From a virus, in IMG/VR virus record IMGVR_UViG_3300030104_002331, positions 1 to 30,249 of that record: a stretch of 30,249 bases of DNA; one strand, 5' to 3'. Both the position numbers and the translations under genes were made by a program. Position 1 is the first letter of the stretch. Each line of letters starts with the position of its first letter. Positions 1 through 5,446 of the stretch are shown in pieces. Below the pieces are notes generated by a model. The model saw only the letters and a list, made by a program, of their open reading frames with translations. It was not told the origin of the DNA and did no database searches.

Positions 1-540
1 AATGATCCTGATGGAAATTTAATTCTGTGTGATGCACAATACCCTTCATACGATGCAATGAATTATGTCCCTGAAGAATTGGTTTATACGGAAGATTCAA
101 AACCGCAACGATATGAAGAGCCAGAAACACCAGCACAAGAACCACCTCCCCCCAAGAAAATCGAGGATTGCCCGCCTGCTGGGGCTTCAGAAATCGGAAC
201 TAAGATTGAAGATGGGAAGAAAGAAATAATTGGGTATCAATTGATTGGAAATCGTTGCATTACACAGTATAAAAAGCTAACAATGCAGCAAAGGATTGTT
301 GATGCTATTCCCTCTCCACCACAAGTTGTTAGCGCTGTTAGTATTACTCTTATTGCTACAAGTTCGGCTCTCGCTGCTCCTTTTCTGTTAAAGATTGTAA
401 AACCATTGGTTAAACAAATTATTGGAAAAATCAAAAAGAAATTAGGTAAAAATAAGAAAATATTGTCTATTAATGAAAGGAGAATAAATCAAAGAGAAGT
501 AACTGCTGCTATTCGGGCTTTGAAGAAGATGAAGAAGTAA
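1..540 (+). CDS. Membrane-anchored hypothetical protein (5'-truncated)
   Basis: The reading frame is open from base 1, so the gene begins upstream; the first internal ATG is at 58. The visible part has a Pro/Glu-rich stretch (PETPAQEPPPP), two cysteines about 30 residues apart, one hydrophobic segment (VVSAVSITLIATSSALAAPFL) and a strongly basic C-terminal tail ending in AAIRALKKMKK. This suggests a single-span membrane protein with a basic cytoplasmic tail. No family is recognised. It runs rightward and its last 32 bases overlap the 3' end of the leftward secreted-protein cluster, so the two units converge. If the phage map is circular it would follow the tail-tip genes, which fits a surface or late role, but that is inference. 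Confidence 0.6.
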   Translation, partial: NDPDGNLILCDAQYPSYDAMNYVPEELVYTEDSKPQRYEEPETPAQEPPPPKKIEDCPPAGASEIGTKIEDGKKEIIGYQLIGNRCITQYKKLTMQQRIVDAIPSPPQVVSAVSITLIATSSALAAPFLLKIVKPLVKQIIGKIKKKLGKNKKILSINERRINQREVTAAIRALKKMKK

Positions 541-1132
541 TGGGAGGGATTTTATGTCTGTGAGGTAAAACTTGCCCCATCTTTGGAAGAACACGGACAT
601 CTTCACATAATGAGTAGAAGACTGAATCTTTTGAAAATTCCACTCCAGATTTCTTAAGCGCACCACATTCTTTTAAACGAGCTACGTGCCACGATAATTG
701 TTTATCTTTTAGATTCTGATCTTGGATCGCAAGCCACTTATCTGCCATAGCCTTACAACGCTTCTGTAATGAATTATCTAATGGAAGACTAAATGTAATT
801 GAAAAACCCCAATTTAAACTTGCAGAGTCTTTCTGACCTGTACGAACATCTTGGTAATAAGTAATATTTCCATCATCGTCATACACTGGCGAAGAGTACC
901 AATATTCTTTTGGAAGTTGCTGCTGGAAACTATCTGTTAGGAATGGAGATGCCGTGAGCATTGGCCCCTGACAAACTATTCCATTACCGTATTGATTTTG
1001 TATCATATTTCCCTGAAGGGATTGGATAGCCATATTGGTTACCGATCCAGAACTATTTGCCACTGGGGCTGCGGTCTGGGAGGTATTTGCTAATACTTTT
1101 AACGGGTTAAGTGCAAATATTATTGAGAGAAT
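509..1132 (-). CDS. Predicted secreted protein with no canonical start codon
   Basis: This is the last gene of a leftward cluster of secreted proteins. The frame is open further upstream (ATG at 1291), but that extension lies inside the preceding gene and looks like out-of-frame translation. The protein-like part begins with a hydrophobic signal-like stretch, LSIIFALNPLKVLA followed by NTSQ. No ATG, GTG or TTG lies near it. Candidate starts are ATT at 1132 or ATA at 1123, the latter overlapping the upstream stop as ATAA, the equivalent of the usual ATGA junction. The mature part has NQYGNGIVCQGP, SSPVYDDDGNITYYQDVRTGQ and several cysteines, then a Ser-rich tail. It is about 207 residues from 1132. 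No function is recognised; location outside the cytoplasm is inferred from the leader. Confidence 0.6.
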   Translation of the reverse strand: MLSIIFALNPLKVLANTSQTAAPVANSSGSVTNMAIQSLQGNMIQNQYGNGIVCQGPMLTASPFLTDSFQQQLPKEYWYSSPVYDDDGNITYYQDVRTGQKDSASLNWGFSITFSLPLDNSLQKRCKAMADKWLAIQDQNLKDKQLSWHVARLKECGALKKSGVEFSKDSVFYSLCEDVRVLPKMGQVLPHRHKIPPITSSSSSKPE

Positions 1133-1554
1133 GTAGAGGTAGTTTCTGTAACGCTTTCTACCTGAGTTGTGCGAGTTATGTTGGTTATATTTGATAAACC
1201 TGGCCCTTGATAAACCTGATTCATTTGAAACGCTGCCCCTGCATTTTTGATAGTTACATTGGGCATTGTGGTTAGATCGGCTCCAGTCCATGAATAAGTT
1301 GTCCCATTTACAGTTTGGTTAATAGTTGTAGGGTCAGGTAACATTGTCGATCCATCTATTTCTAAATTCGTGCCTGTTATAGATAGTGAATGACCAGTAT
1401 TATAATCTGTCGAAATTATCGACTCCGTAATATTTTGAGTGGTACGTGTCACTGCGGTCATACTTCCGCTAGAAAAGTTAGGTACTACAGGTACTGCTAT
1501 GACTGGCTTTTGCCAGCTATTTAATAATAACAATAGCAGTAAGTAACGCTTCAC
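1120..1554 (-). CDS. Secreted Thr/Ser/Asn-rich protein
   Basis: 144 residues from a GTG start at 1554 that directly abuts the stop of the upstream gene. It opens with a classical Sec signal peptide (MKRYLLLLLLLNSWQKPVIA). The mature chain is rich in Thr, Ser, Asn and Gly with repeated beta-type segments (GHSLSITGTNLEI, NGTTYSWTGADL, TTINQTV), which suggests an extracellular beta-rich structural protein. It resembles the next gene upstream in composition and in a Gly-x-x-x-Ser-(I/V)-T-G-x-N segment, so the two may be paralogues. No enzymatic motif is visible. Its stop region overlaps the presumed start of the following gene, pointing to one transcript. Confidence 0.65.
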   Translation of the reverse strand: MKRYLLLLLLLNSWQKPVIAVPVVPNFSSGSMTAVTRTTQNITESIISTDYNTGHSLSITGTNLEIDGSTMLPDPTTINQTVNGTTYSWTGADLTTMPNVTIKNAGAAFQMNQVYQGPGLSNITNITRTTQVESVTETTSTFSQ

Positions 1555-2067
1555 TTAGTCAACAACTGATTCAACTATGGTTTGTGCCGTGCAACTTGAA
1601 CCTGCTCCCATCGTGCCAGCACAAGTATGAACACCTGAACTAAGAGAAGTAATAGTGCCCCCAGAAACACCTCCCGATCCTGTGACTGTTACACCAAGAG
1701 AAGGCAAAGCTGGAACAACACCTCCAGTGACCGTAGTTGCACTTTGAACTGCATCACCAACAGTTAGACTTTCTGTCATTGAATAAGCTGATCCTGCTGT
1801 TGTTACGGCAAAGTCAGTATCTACAATTGCTGGAACTCCTGCTGTAAGACTGTCAGCCGTCAAGCCTCCGATGGCCCCAGAGGTTGTAGTACCTGAAACC
1901 GTAGTGCTAGGAGTAATATTATTACCTGTAACGCTGTAAGTTGTCCCGATTCTTGAAGCTGAAGAGTAGGCAGCATCTAACGTTACTTTTGCCGAGGTGG
2001 TTATTGAGTGCCGCATATCTGCTTGCACTGGACTTGCTAATAAAAGCAAGATTAAAAACTTTTTCAT
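1555..2067 (-). CDS. Secreted Ser/Thr/Gly-rich protein
   Basis: 170 residues beginning with a clear Sec signal peptide (MKKFLILLLLASPVQA) and an AGGAAC Shine-Dalgarno-like sequence just before the ATG. The mature chain is low-complexity Ser/Thr/Gly/Val (TYSVTGNNITPSTTVSGTTT, SYSMTESL-like segment, TVTGGVVPALPSLGVTVTG) and ends in a short segment with two cysteines (HTCAGTMGAGSSC) that may form a disulfide. The ATG overlaps the stop of the upstream membrane-protein gene (ATGA). Such chains occur as surface or appendage proteins, but I recognise no specific family. Probable paralogue of the following gene. Confidence 0.65.
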   Translation of the reverse strand: MKKFLILLLLASPVQADMRHSITTSAKVTLDAAYSSASRIGTTYSVTGNNITPSTTVSGTTTSGAIGGLTADSLTAGVPAIVDTDFAVTTAGSAYSMTESLTVGDAVQSATTVTGGVVPALPSLGVTVTGSGGVSGGTITSLSSGVHTCAGTMGAGSSCTAQTIVESVVD

Positions 2068-2510
2068 GTTCCTAATGTTCCGTCATTTTTTACGTCTTTC
2101 CCACTAATGGGATCAACTCTAATAACGTCTGGTTTTTTGGTAATTAATTCTATAGGTTGTTTGATGACGATAGTTTGATAACCGCTACCTTTTCCTATAT
2201 TTCCGTTTGATTCCTCCTCTTTCTTTTTCTTTTTCGCTCCAGTCGCCGCACCCACAGACACACCCCATCCTGCAAGGATATTCCCCAATAATCCAGCCGC
2301 AAAAGTTGAGTCCACTCTTGGCTGGTCTGGGATGTCAAGGCCAAACATGCGATTGGGCAATTTTATGTATCCAAGAGACAAGACGATCAAGCACCAAAAA
2401 AGAATGGCCCCCTGTGCAGTTGTAGACACCAAGAACATGATCTTTTCTTGATAATCGGGTTTGTCGTCTTCCTCCATAACTTTTGCGTTTGGGGTTGATT
2501 TTTCAGGCAT
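2064..2510 (-). CDS. Two-TM membrane protein heading the secreted cluster
   Basis: I take the ATG at 2510 (MPEKSTPNAKV) instead of an upstream ATG at 2564, whose extension is Cys/Phe-rich and would run into the divergent gene at 2556. The 148-residue product has an acidic N-terminus, a hydrophobic segment (IMFLVSTTAQGAILFWCLIVLSL), a second Gly/Ala-rich hydrophobic stretch (FAAGLLGNILAGWGVSVGAA), then a KKKKKEEE run and a soluble C-terminal tail. Two spans plus a charged tail resemble small holins or membrane platforms. It is translationally coupled (ATGA) to the secreted-protein gene, suggesting joint function at the envelope. The function is unknown. Confidence 0.6.
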   Translation of the reverse strand: MPEKSTPNAKVMEEDDKPDYQEKIMFLVSTTAQGAILFWCLIVLSLGYIKLPNRMFGLDIPDQPRVDSTFAAGLLGNILAGWGVSVGAATGAKKKKKEEESNGNIGKGSGYQTIVIKQPIELITKKPDVIRVDPISGKDVKNDGTLGT

Positions 2511-2555
2511 GAAAAAATAACAGCAATATTCTAAGATTACTCCAAAAGGTAAAAA

Positions 2556-2744
2556 ATGCCTCAAGAACTACTTGCAGCACTTGTTGGGGCTGCTGTTTCT
2601 GGCCTATTGATGGTTTTAAGCAACCGTTCGAATCGTTCGCAAGGTAATTTTAGAGAAATATTTCACCGCTTATCTGCCATAGAAAAAGACGTTGCTAGAT
2701 TAGAAGGAACAAAAAGAAATCCAAACGCATGGAGGAACAGATAG
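2556..2744 (+). CDS. Small membrane protein with coiled-coil tail
   Basis: 62 residues. Residues about 4-21 are hydrophobic (LLAALVGAAVSGLLMVL), followed by a basic NRSNRSQ segment and a predicted amphipathic helix (FREIFHRLSAIEKDVARLEG). The arrangement is like small phage haemolysin/holin-associated proteins (XhlA-type), though in those the helix usually precedes the TM, so the resemblance is loose. AAAAGG sits six bases before the ATG. It is divergent from the secreted cluster, 45 bp away, and overlaps the next tiny gene. Confidence 0.55.
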   Translation: MPQELLAALVGAAVSGLLMVLSNRSNRSQGNFREIFHRLSAIEKDVARLEGTKRNPNAWRNR

Positions 2745-2830
2745 AAAGAGCAAAAGAAAGAATAAAAGAGTTAGAAATATTAGTAAAACACTGGGAAAAG
2801 CAAAACCCCCTAGCGTCCTCTAAGAGCTAA
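2729..2830 (+). CDS. 33-aa helical peptide
   Basis: The ATG lies inside the end of the preceding gene and the frame encodes a charged helix (MEEQIERAKERIKELEILVK, then HWEKQNPLASSKS). The heptad-like pattern and overlap with the upstream gene suggest a translationally coupled coiled-coil partner of the small membrane protein. Its 3' end enters the hairpin at 2806-2834. No database family is recognised. Confidence 0.45.
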   Translation: MEEQIERAKERIKELEILVKHWEKQNPLASSKS

Positions 2831-2834
2831 GGGG
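2806..2834 (+). terminator. Hairpin at the end of the 2556-2830 unit
   Basis: CCCCCTAGC at 2806-2814 pairs with GCTAAGGGG at 2826-2834 with a single mismatch. The rightward 3' flank is only TCTTGTG, a poor U tract. Read leftward, the flank is GGTTTTGC, so it may work better or only in that direction. The stop codon of the 33-aa gene lies within the right arm. Confidence 0.4.
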
Positions 2835-2891
2835 TCTTGTGAACATCTAATCCCTTTATCAGATGTTTAATAAGTAGCTTGCATTAGTAAA

Positions 2892-3005
2892 CTACAAAGA
2901 TAATTTAGCGGCTTTTTTACTCTTATTCAACTCCTGCAACCTTGTTTGTTGCCTTCTAATTTCGAGGCAGTGTAAACAAAAACATACAATGGTTTTTGGT
3001 TCCAT
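2892..3005 (-). CDS. Possible 37-aa Cys-containing peptide
   Basis: An ATG-initiated leftward frame encodes a short protein beginning MEPKTIVCFCLHC, followed by a charged helix (EIRRQQTRLQELNKSKK). The C-x-C-x2-C cluster and plausible codon use favour a real gene; its isolation and weak ribosome-binding context argue against it. AGGA lies just before the ATG. Confidence 0.3.
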   Translation of the reverse strand: MEPKTIVCFCLHCLEIRRQQTRLQELNKSKKAAKLSL

Positions 3006-3041
3006 AATCCTGCTAACTTAGTGAGTGGCATAAATAACAAA

Positions 3042-3071
3042 ACCTCCCAGAAAATGCACTTCAGGGGAGGT
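3042..3071 (-). terminator. Possible leftward terminator
   Basis: ACCTCCC (3042-3048) and GGGAGGT (3065-3071) form a 7-bp stem. Read leftward it is followed by TTTGTTATTT, a broken U tract. No strong leftward gene lies immediately upstream of it, so its role is unclear. Confidence 0.35.
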
Positions 3072-3144
3072 CTTGAAAGGTGTATGGGGATCACCAAGCC
3101 AAATGTAGCGTCTATATATAAGATTGAAAAGAGTAAGTCTAATT

Positions 3145-3330
3145 ATGAGAAAACTATTCAAACCGTTGCTTCCACTCCTTTATGCTTTTTTGCGTAGTGA
3201 AGCAGGTAAAAAACTGTTACTTGATCTGTTGAAATCAGCAGCGAAACAAACTACAAATACACTGGATGACGAAGCTGTAAACTTTTTACAAGCAAGGTTA
3301 TTTCCTAAATCTAATACAAGTTTGCAATGA
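3145..3330 (+). CDS. Small amphipathic/membrane-associated protein
   Basis: 61 residues from the ATG at 3145; a TTG at 3124 would add seven residues. The N-terminus is basic and hydrophobic (MRKLFKPLLPLLYAFL), followed by two helix-like segments (GKKLLLDLLKSAAKQT and DDEAVNFLQARLF). It could be a membrane-seeking helix or small antiholin-like protein. It begins a chain of three tightly overlapping rightward genes: its TGA overlaps the next ATG. Confidence 0.5.
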   Translation: MRKLFKPLLPLLYAFLRSEAGKKLLLDLLKSAAKQTTNTLDDEAVNFLQARLFPKSNTSLQ

Positions 3331-3491
3331 CAAATTACGATCCAAAGTGGTTAGAAGAGGACAAGCAAAGAATGATGGATATGGAGCGTTTGTACGTTCT
3401 TGATGGTCGTCATCTACCTGACAATCCTATGCATGGCTTATACACTGGATTAGCAGCTAAAAGGAAAGAATTAGATGGAGAACTTGGATGA
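3327..3491 (+). CDS. 54-aa hypothetical protein
   Basis: The ATG overlaps the previous stop (ATGA), and the 3' end overlaps the next gene by 17 bases. The product starts MTNYDPKWLEEDKQRMM and contains a DGRHLPDNPMHGLYTG segment with Gly/Pro turns, followed by a charged end. The overlaps on both sides are the main evidence that it is real. No family is recognised. Confidence 0.5.
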   Translation: MTNYDPKWLEEDKQRMMDMERLYVLDGRHLPDNPMHGLYTGLAAKRKELDGELG

Positions 3492-3765
3492 ACAATTTAT
3501 TCTTTTGGACTCTTTAATGAAACCACCAACAGTTGAGGAAGAATTAGAACTAGAAAAAAAAATTAGATGGTTTACTGAAGGTGCGTCCAGAGAACAATTA
3601 GTAAGACATTGCGAAGCAGTGGAAAGAAACCATTTCCATCAATCACAATTCATTGCTAATTGCTTAACTGAAATAGCAAGATGCAAGGCTAAAATTGCTT
3701 GTTTAGAGAATCCTGTAAGACAGCCTACGTTTAAAAATTGGCTAAGAAAAATTCTTGATTTATGA
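3475..3765 (+). CDS. Helical protein with a faint NblA-like SREQ segment
   Basis: 96 residues, almost all helical and charged. The central part (EEELELEKKIRWFTEGASREQLVRH, given here in overlapping pieces: EEELELEKKIRWF then TEGASREQLVRHC) recalls the layout of cyanobacterial NblA-like small proteins, in which a helix precedes an (M/A)SREQ(A/L) turn and a second helix. The match is short and could be chance. Cysteines at regular spacing (HCEAVER..., NCLTEIARCKAKIACLEN) might bind metal or form disulfides. It converges with the zinc-ribbon gene, overlapping it by 6 bases. Confidence 0.5.
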   Translation: MENLDEQFILLDSLMKPPTVEEELELEKKIRWFTEGASREQLVRHCEAVERNHFHQSQFIANCLTEIARCKAKIACLENPVRQPTFKNWLRKILDL

Positions 3766-3975
3766 AGGCTTAAATTCTGCCTTAGATCCTGTTTTAATCC
3801 ACTTAACCTCCTCGTCTTTTACAGCAACTTCTGGATACTGAACAGAGTACCAACGGTGTTCACAATTAATACAACATCTTCTCCGAATAGTTACTCCATC
3901 TTTTGTGCGTTTAGTTAATACAACTCTAGTGCTAGGTTGATTGCACTTAGGGCAAGGGCAAAATGTCTGATTCAT
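3760..3975 (-). CDS. NrdR-like zinc-ribbon protein
   Basis: 71 residues. CPKC near the N-terminus and CINC about 25 residues later form a zinc ribbon. The intervening STRVVLTKRTKDGVTIRRRC closely follows the pattern of the NrdR N-terminal zinc ribbon (ST-V-x-R-x-x-x-DG-x-IRRR-R-x-C). The ATP-cone of NrdR is absent, so this is a stand-alone ribbon, perhaps a small DNA-binding regulator. It is the last gene of a leftward run of tiny overlapping genes; its start lies 29 bases inside the upstream gene. Confidence 0.65.
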   Translation of the reverse strand: MNQTFCPCPKCNQPSTRVVLTKRTKDGVTIRRRCCINCEHRWYSVQYPEVAVKDEEVKWIKTGSKAEFKPS

Positions 3976-4114
3976 TGTTTTTAAATTTTCCCGTTGGGTT
4001 TGGATACCCGTGTAAATAATGTTGTATGAGTGTTAAAGAAGATTTTTCGTGTTCTTCTAGTGGTTCTGGGGTTTTATGGAACTCAATTTGGTTTTCAGCG
4101 TCTTTTCTTTTCAT
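3947..4114 (-). CDS. 55-aa hypothetical protein
   Basis: The ATG at 4114 follows the strong AAGGAGG Shine-Dalgarno sequence and overlaps the upstream stop (ATGA). The protein is charged and His/Pro-rich (MKRKDAENQIEFHKTPEP, HYLHGYPNPTGKF). The 3' end overlaps the zinc-ribbon gene. No known family. The ribosome-binding site and coupling make it credible despite its size. Confidence 0.55.
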   Translation of the reverse strand: MKRKDAENQIEFHKTPEPLEEHEKSSLTLIQHYLHGYPNPTGKFKNNESDILPLP

Positions 4115-4284
4115 GGTGCTTCCTCCTTTTTAATTTCTTTTTGACAGAGTTCAATACACTTATCGTGAAGGGTTCGGTCATACCAAGAATATTTTGAATA
4201 TTCTTTAATTTCCTTCTTTATTCTTTTAATCCAAGCTTGATTGTCACGCCTACTACTTGTGTAAGCTTTTCTGGAGTTGTTCAT
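4111..4284 (-). CDS. 57-aa basic hypothetical protein
   Basis: Starts one base after the upstream stop and overlaps the downstream ATG. The product is Lys/Arg/Tyr-rich (MNNSRKAYTSSRRDNQAWI, then KRIKKEIKEYSKYSWYDRT) and ends in KEIKKEEAP. Probably helical. No motif is recognised. Its position inside a run of tightly packed leftward genes supports it. Confidence 0.5.
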   Translation of the reverse strand: MNNSRKAYTSSRRDNQAWIKRIKKEIKEYSKYSWYDRTLHDKCIELCQKEIKKEEAP

Positions 4285-4285
4285 T

Positions 4286-4495
4286 TTAAGGTGCTGGAAC
4301 GAGGATGTGTTGTGCGTGTTCTGACCTTCTCTTATCAGGCCAGGTAACTTCGTAGTAATAACAAACTCGACCTCTTCTATTGAACTTTTCTTTAACTTCT
4401 GTGATCGTTCCAGTTGTAGTTCCTAAAGATAAGCAAATGCTTTTAACATTTTTTTTAATTACTTGATCTTCAAGTTTAAATTTTGGGGTTGGCAT
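4286..4495 (-). CDS. Small SH3/KOW-like barrel protein
   Basis: 69 residues: MPTPKFKLEDQVIKK opens like small phage SH3/KOW-type barrels (K-F-x-x-G/E-D-x-V), followed by a TTTGTITEVKEKFNRRGR turn and YYYEVTWPDKRRSEH strands, and a HILVPAP end. Such proteins are common small nucleic-acid or host-protein binders in phages, but the assignment rests on pattern only. It overlaps the upstream gene by 20 bases. Confidence 0.5.
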   Translation of the reverse strand: MPTPKFKLEDQVIKKNVKSICLSLGTTTGTITEVKEKFNRRGRVCYYYEVTWPDKRRSEHAQHILVPAP

Positions 4496-4664
4496 TGTTT
4501 TTTAAATAAATTTCAACAAGTTTTTTTTTGCTGTAGTGCGTTGTAGTTCCAGCTAATGCTCGTAATTTTTTAGATGACAAGGTTAAAAGAAATCTTTTAA
4601 ATCCTTCTCCTTCTTTTGGACTTTTATAAACAAAAAAAGAGCCAAGCCAGTCTAAAAAATTCAT
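4476..4664 (-). CDS. Small SAP/LEM-like helical protein
   Basis: 62 residues. The C-terminal half (SSKKLRALAGTTTHYSKKKL followed by VEIYLKNN) has the helix-turn-helix spacing of SAP/HeH-like DNA-binding units, in which L-R-x-L-A-G-x4-(Y/M)-S-K-x-x-L is typical. The ATG at 4664 is 18 bases from the end of the folded RNA element at 4682-4859 and overlaps (ATGA) the stop of a doubtful ORF. It is therefore either the first gene of a leader-controlled unit or coupled to that ORF. Confidence 0.5.
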   Translation of the reverse strand: MNFLDWLGSFFVYKSPKEGEGFKRFLLTLSSKKLRALAGTTTHYSKKKLVEIYLKNNANPKI

Positions 4665-4912
4665 AAGACAATTGCCATTATTGAGCTATAGTACTTGTAC
4701 TGATGAGTTGCACCGTTTCGCTTAGTCGAAAAGTCGCCTCTCAATACACGGGCTTGCAGCGTGGCAACTGCAAAGAAGCTGTGGTCAGATGGATAAACCA
4801 TGCCAAAGCCGCAAGAAGGTGGCCCGTAAGTCCTACGGGGTAACTTCAGTAATAGCTCATTTAATGACGGCGGTAAAAAAGAAAGAACCCCTCTTTTGAG
4901 GGGCTTTTTCAT
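4661..4912 (-). CDS. Doubtful ORF antisense to the structured RNA
   Basis: The leftward frame from ATG 4912 gives 83 residues (starting MKKPLKRGVLSFLPP, with TYGPPSCGFGMVYPSDHSFF and ATLQARVLRGDFSTKRNGAT). For it: protein-like sequence, open length and an ATGA junction with the next gene; an internal ATG (GMVYPSDH) would give 46 residues. Against it: the first part is translated straight through a strong intrinsic terminator, and the same DNA folds into a branched RNA. It is GC-richer than its neighbours. Only one of ORF or RNA may be real. Confidence 0.3.
   Translation of the reverse strand: MKKPLKRGVLSFLPPSLNELLLKLPRRTYGPPSCGFGMVYPSDHSFFAVATLQARVLRGDFSTKRNGATHQYKYYSSIMAIVL
4682..4909 (+). 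ncRNA. Candidate branched structured RNA
   Basis: A closing stem is formed by TGAGCTAT (4682-4689) with ATAGCTCA (4852-4859), and TACTG (4698-4702) with CAGTA (4847-4851), giving 13 bp interrupted by an 8-base bulge. Inside are hairpins TTTCG/CGAAA (4716-4731), TTGCAG/CTGCAA (4754-4773), ATGG/CCAT (4789-4801) and CCCGTA/TACGGG (4823-4839). An intrinsic terminator follows 27 bases later on the plus strand, which favours rightward transcription. Read leftward, the element would instead sit as a leader 18 bases before the gene at 4664. No known riboswitch, tmRNA, 6S or RNase P signature was recognised. Confidence 0.5.
4886..4909. terminator. Strong bidirectional intrinsic terminator
   Basis: CCCCTC (4888-4893), loop TTTT, GAGGGG (4898-4903). 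Rightward the stem is followed by CTTTTTC; leftward by TTCTTTCTTTTTT. It ends the leftward recombination operon just after the stop at 4915 and could equally end a rightward RNA from 4682. Confidence 0.85.
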
Positions 4913-4914
4913 GT

Positions 4915-5220
4915 CTAGGCTCTTGGTGCAATCGTGCCTCTGCCATCTTCCCATTCTTCTTCAGAATCAGGATTAACTGACCACTGGCTGCCAAACATTG
5001 TAAACCCTGGAACTTCTTCATAATCAGTTCTGGAGCTATATATTCTAATTGTGGAACCGCCTGGCATTTCACAAGCATCAGCTTGATCTACTAACCATTT
5101 GGCTGCTTTTCTTGCTTCCTCTGGCTTAAAATCTGTAATCAAATAACGATCACAATCGTTGCCGCTTTTTCTTTTCTTATTTGGAATAAGACGAAATTTT
5201 GCTGTAAATGCTGAGTCCAT
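4915..5220 (-). CDS. Hypothetical protein, last gene of recombination operon
   Basis: 101 residues with an N-terminal basic/beta region (FRLIPNKKRKSGNDCDRYLI), a helix (KPEEARKAAKWLVDQADACE), beta-type STIRIYSSRTDY and an acidic end (PDSEEEWEDGRG). No family is recognised; the acidic tail and position next to ERF and a RecE-like nuclease are compatible with a replication/recombination accessory protein. The leader motif AAACAACCCC lies 13 bases before the ATG. It is 4 bp from the upstream gene and is followed by the terminator at 4886. Confidence 0.6.
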   Translation of the reverse strand: MDSAFTAKFRLIPNKKRKSGNDCDRYLITDFKPEEARKAAKWLVDQADACEMPGGSTIRIYSSRTDYEEVPGFTMFGSQWSVNPDSEEEWEDGRGTIAPRA

Positions 5221-5224
5221 GAAA

Positions 5225-5446
5225 TTAATTAATGGGGTTGTTTAAAGTGTTTCGCCATTCATCAATATCGCTTTGGTGATAGCAAATAAGTCGATGATGG
5301 CTAGTGTTTTTACGAACGACCCGCCATTTCGGGCCTTTCGGGCCATTTTTGCGGCTTTTAGATCGCCACAGCCTAAGAGTTTGGGGTTTTATTCCAAGCT
5401 CAAAGGCAAGCTCGTCTGTTGTGTAAAGGTTTGGGTCTTCATTCAT
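5225..5446 (-). CDS. MerR/excisionase-type HTH DNA-binding protein
   Basis: The chosen start gives MNEDPNLYTTDELAFELGIK, and an ATG at 5455 would add three residues. The segment LYTTDELAFELGIKPQTLRL followed by WRSKSR and WRVVRKNTSHHRLICYHQSD is a winged-helix MerR/AlpA/Xis-like fold: a helix-turn-helix, a wing with the ICYHQSDIDEW ending that is typical of HTH_17 proteins. It may act as an excisionase, operon regulator or nucleoprotein architect. It overlaps the end of the ERF gene, so it belongs to the recombination operon. Confidence 0.7.
   Translation of the reverse strand: MNEDPNLYTTDELAFELGIKPQTLRLWRSKSRKNGPKGPKWRVVRKNTSHHRLICYHQSDIDEWRNTLNNPIN

Larger units (their letters stand above)
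2835..3144. other. Gap with hairpins and one doubtful ORF
   Basis: About 310 bp without a confident gene. It holds an inverted repeat AACATCT/AGATGTT near 2840-2868, a doubtful 37-codon leftward ORF (2892-3005), a 7-bp hairpin at 3042-3071, and an AT-rich TCTATATATAAGA stretch at 3111-3123 that could serve as the -10 region for the next rightward gene. Confidence 0.4.

Noticed and set aside
1120-1125. Programmed -1 frameshift joining the 1120-1554 and 509 genes
   Set aside because: The two frames do differ by -1 at the stop, but there is no slippery heptamer or homopolymer; re-initiation at a near-cognate codon is simpler.
1133-1291. N-terminal extension of the 509 gene to the ATG at 1291
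   Set aside because: It lies in the other frame of a signal-peptide gene, looks like frame-shifted translation (NHNAQCNYQKCRGS) and would bury the predicted leader.
4700-4735. Hammerhead-ribozyme-like CTGATGAG ... CGAAA
   Set aside because: The two conserved boxes are present in order, but the intervening bases do not pair as stem II and no NUH cleavage site with a stem I/III partner is formed.
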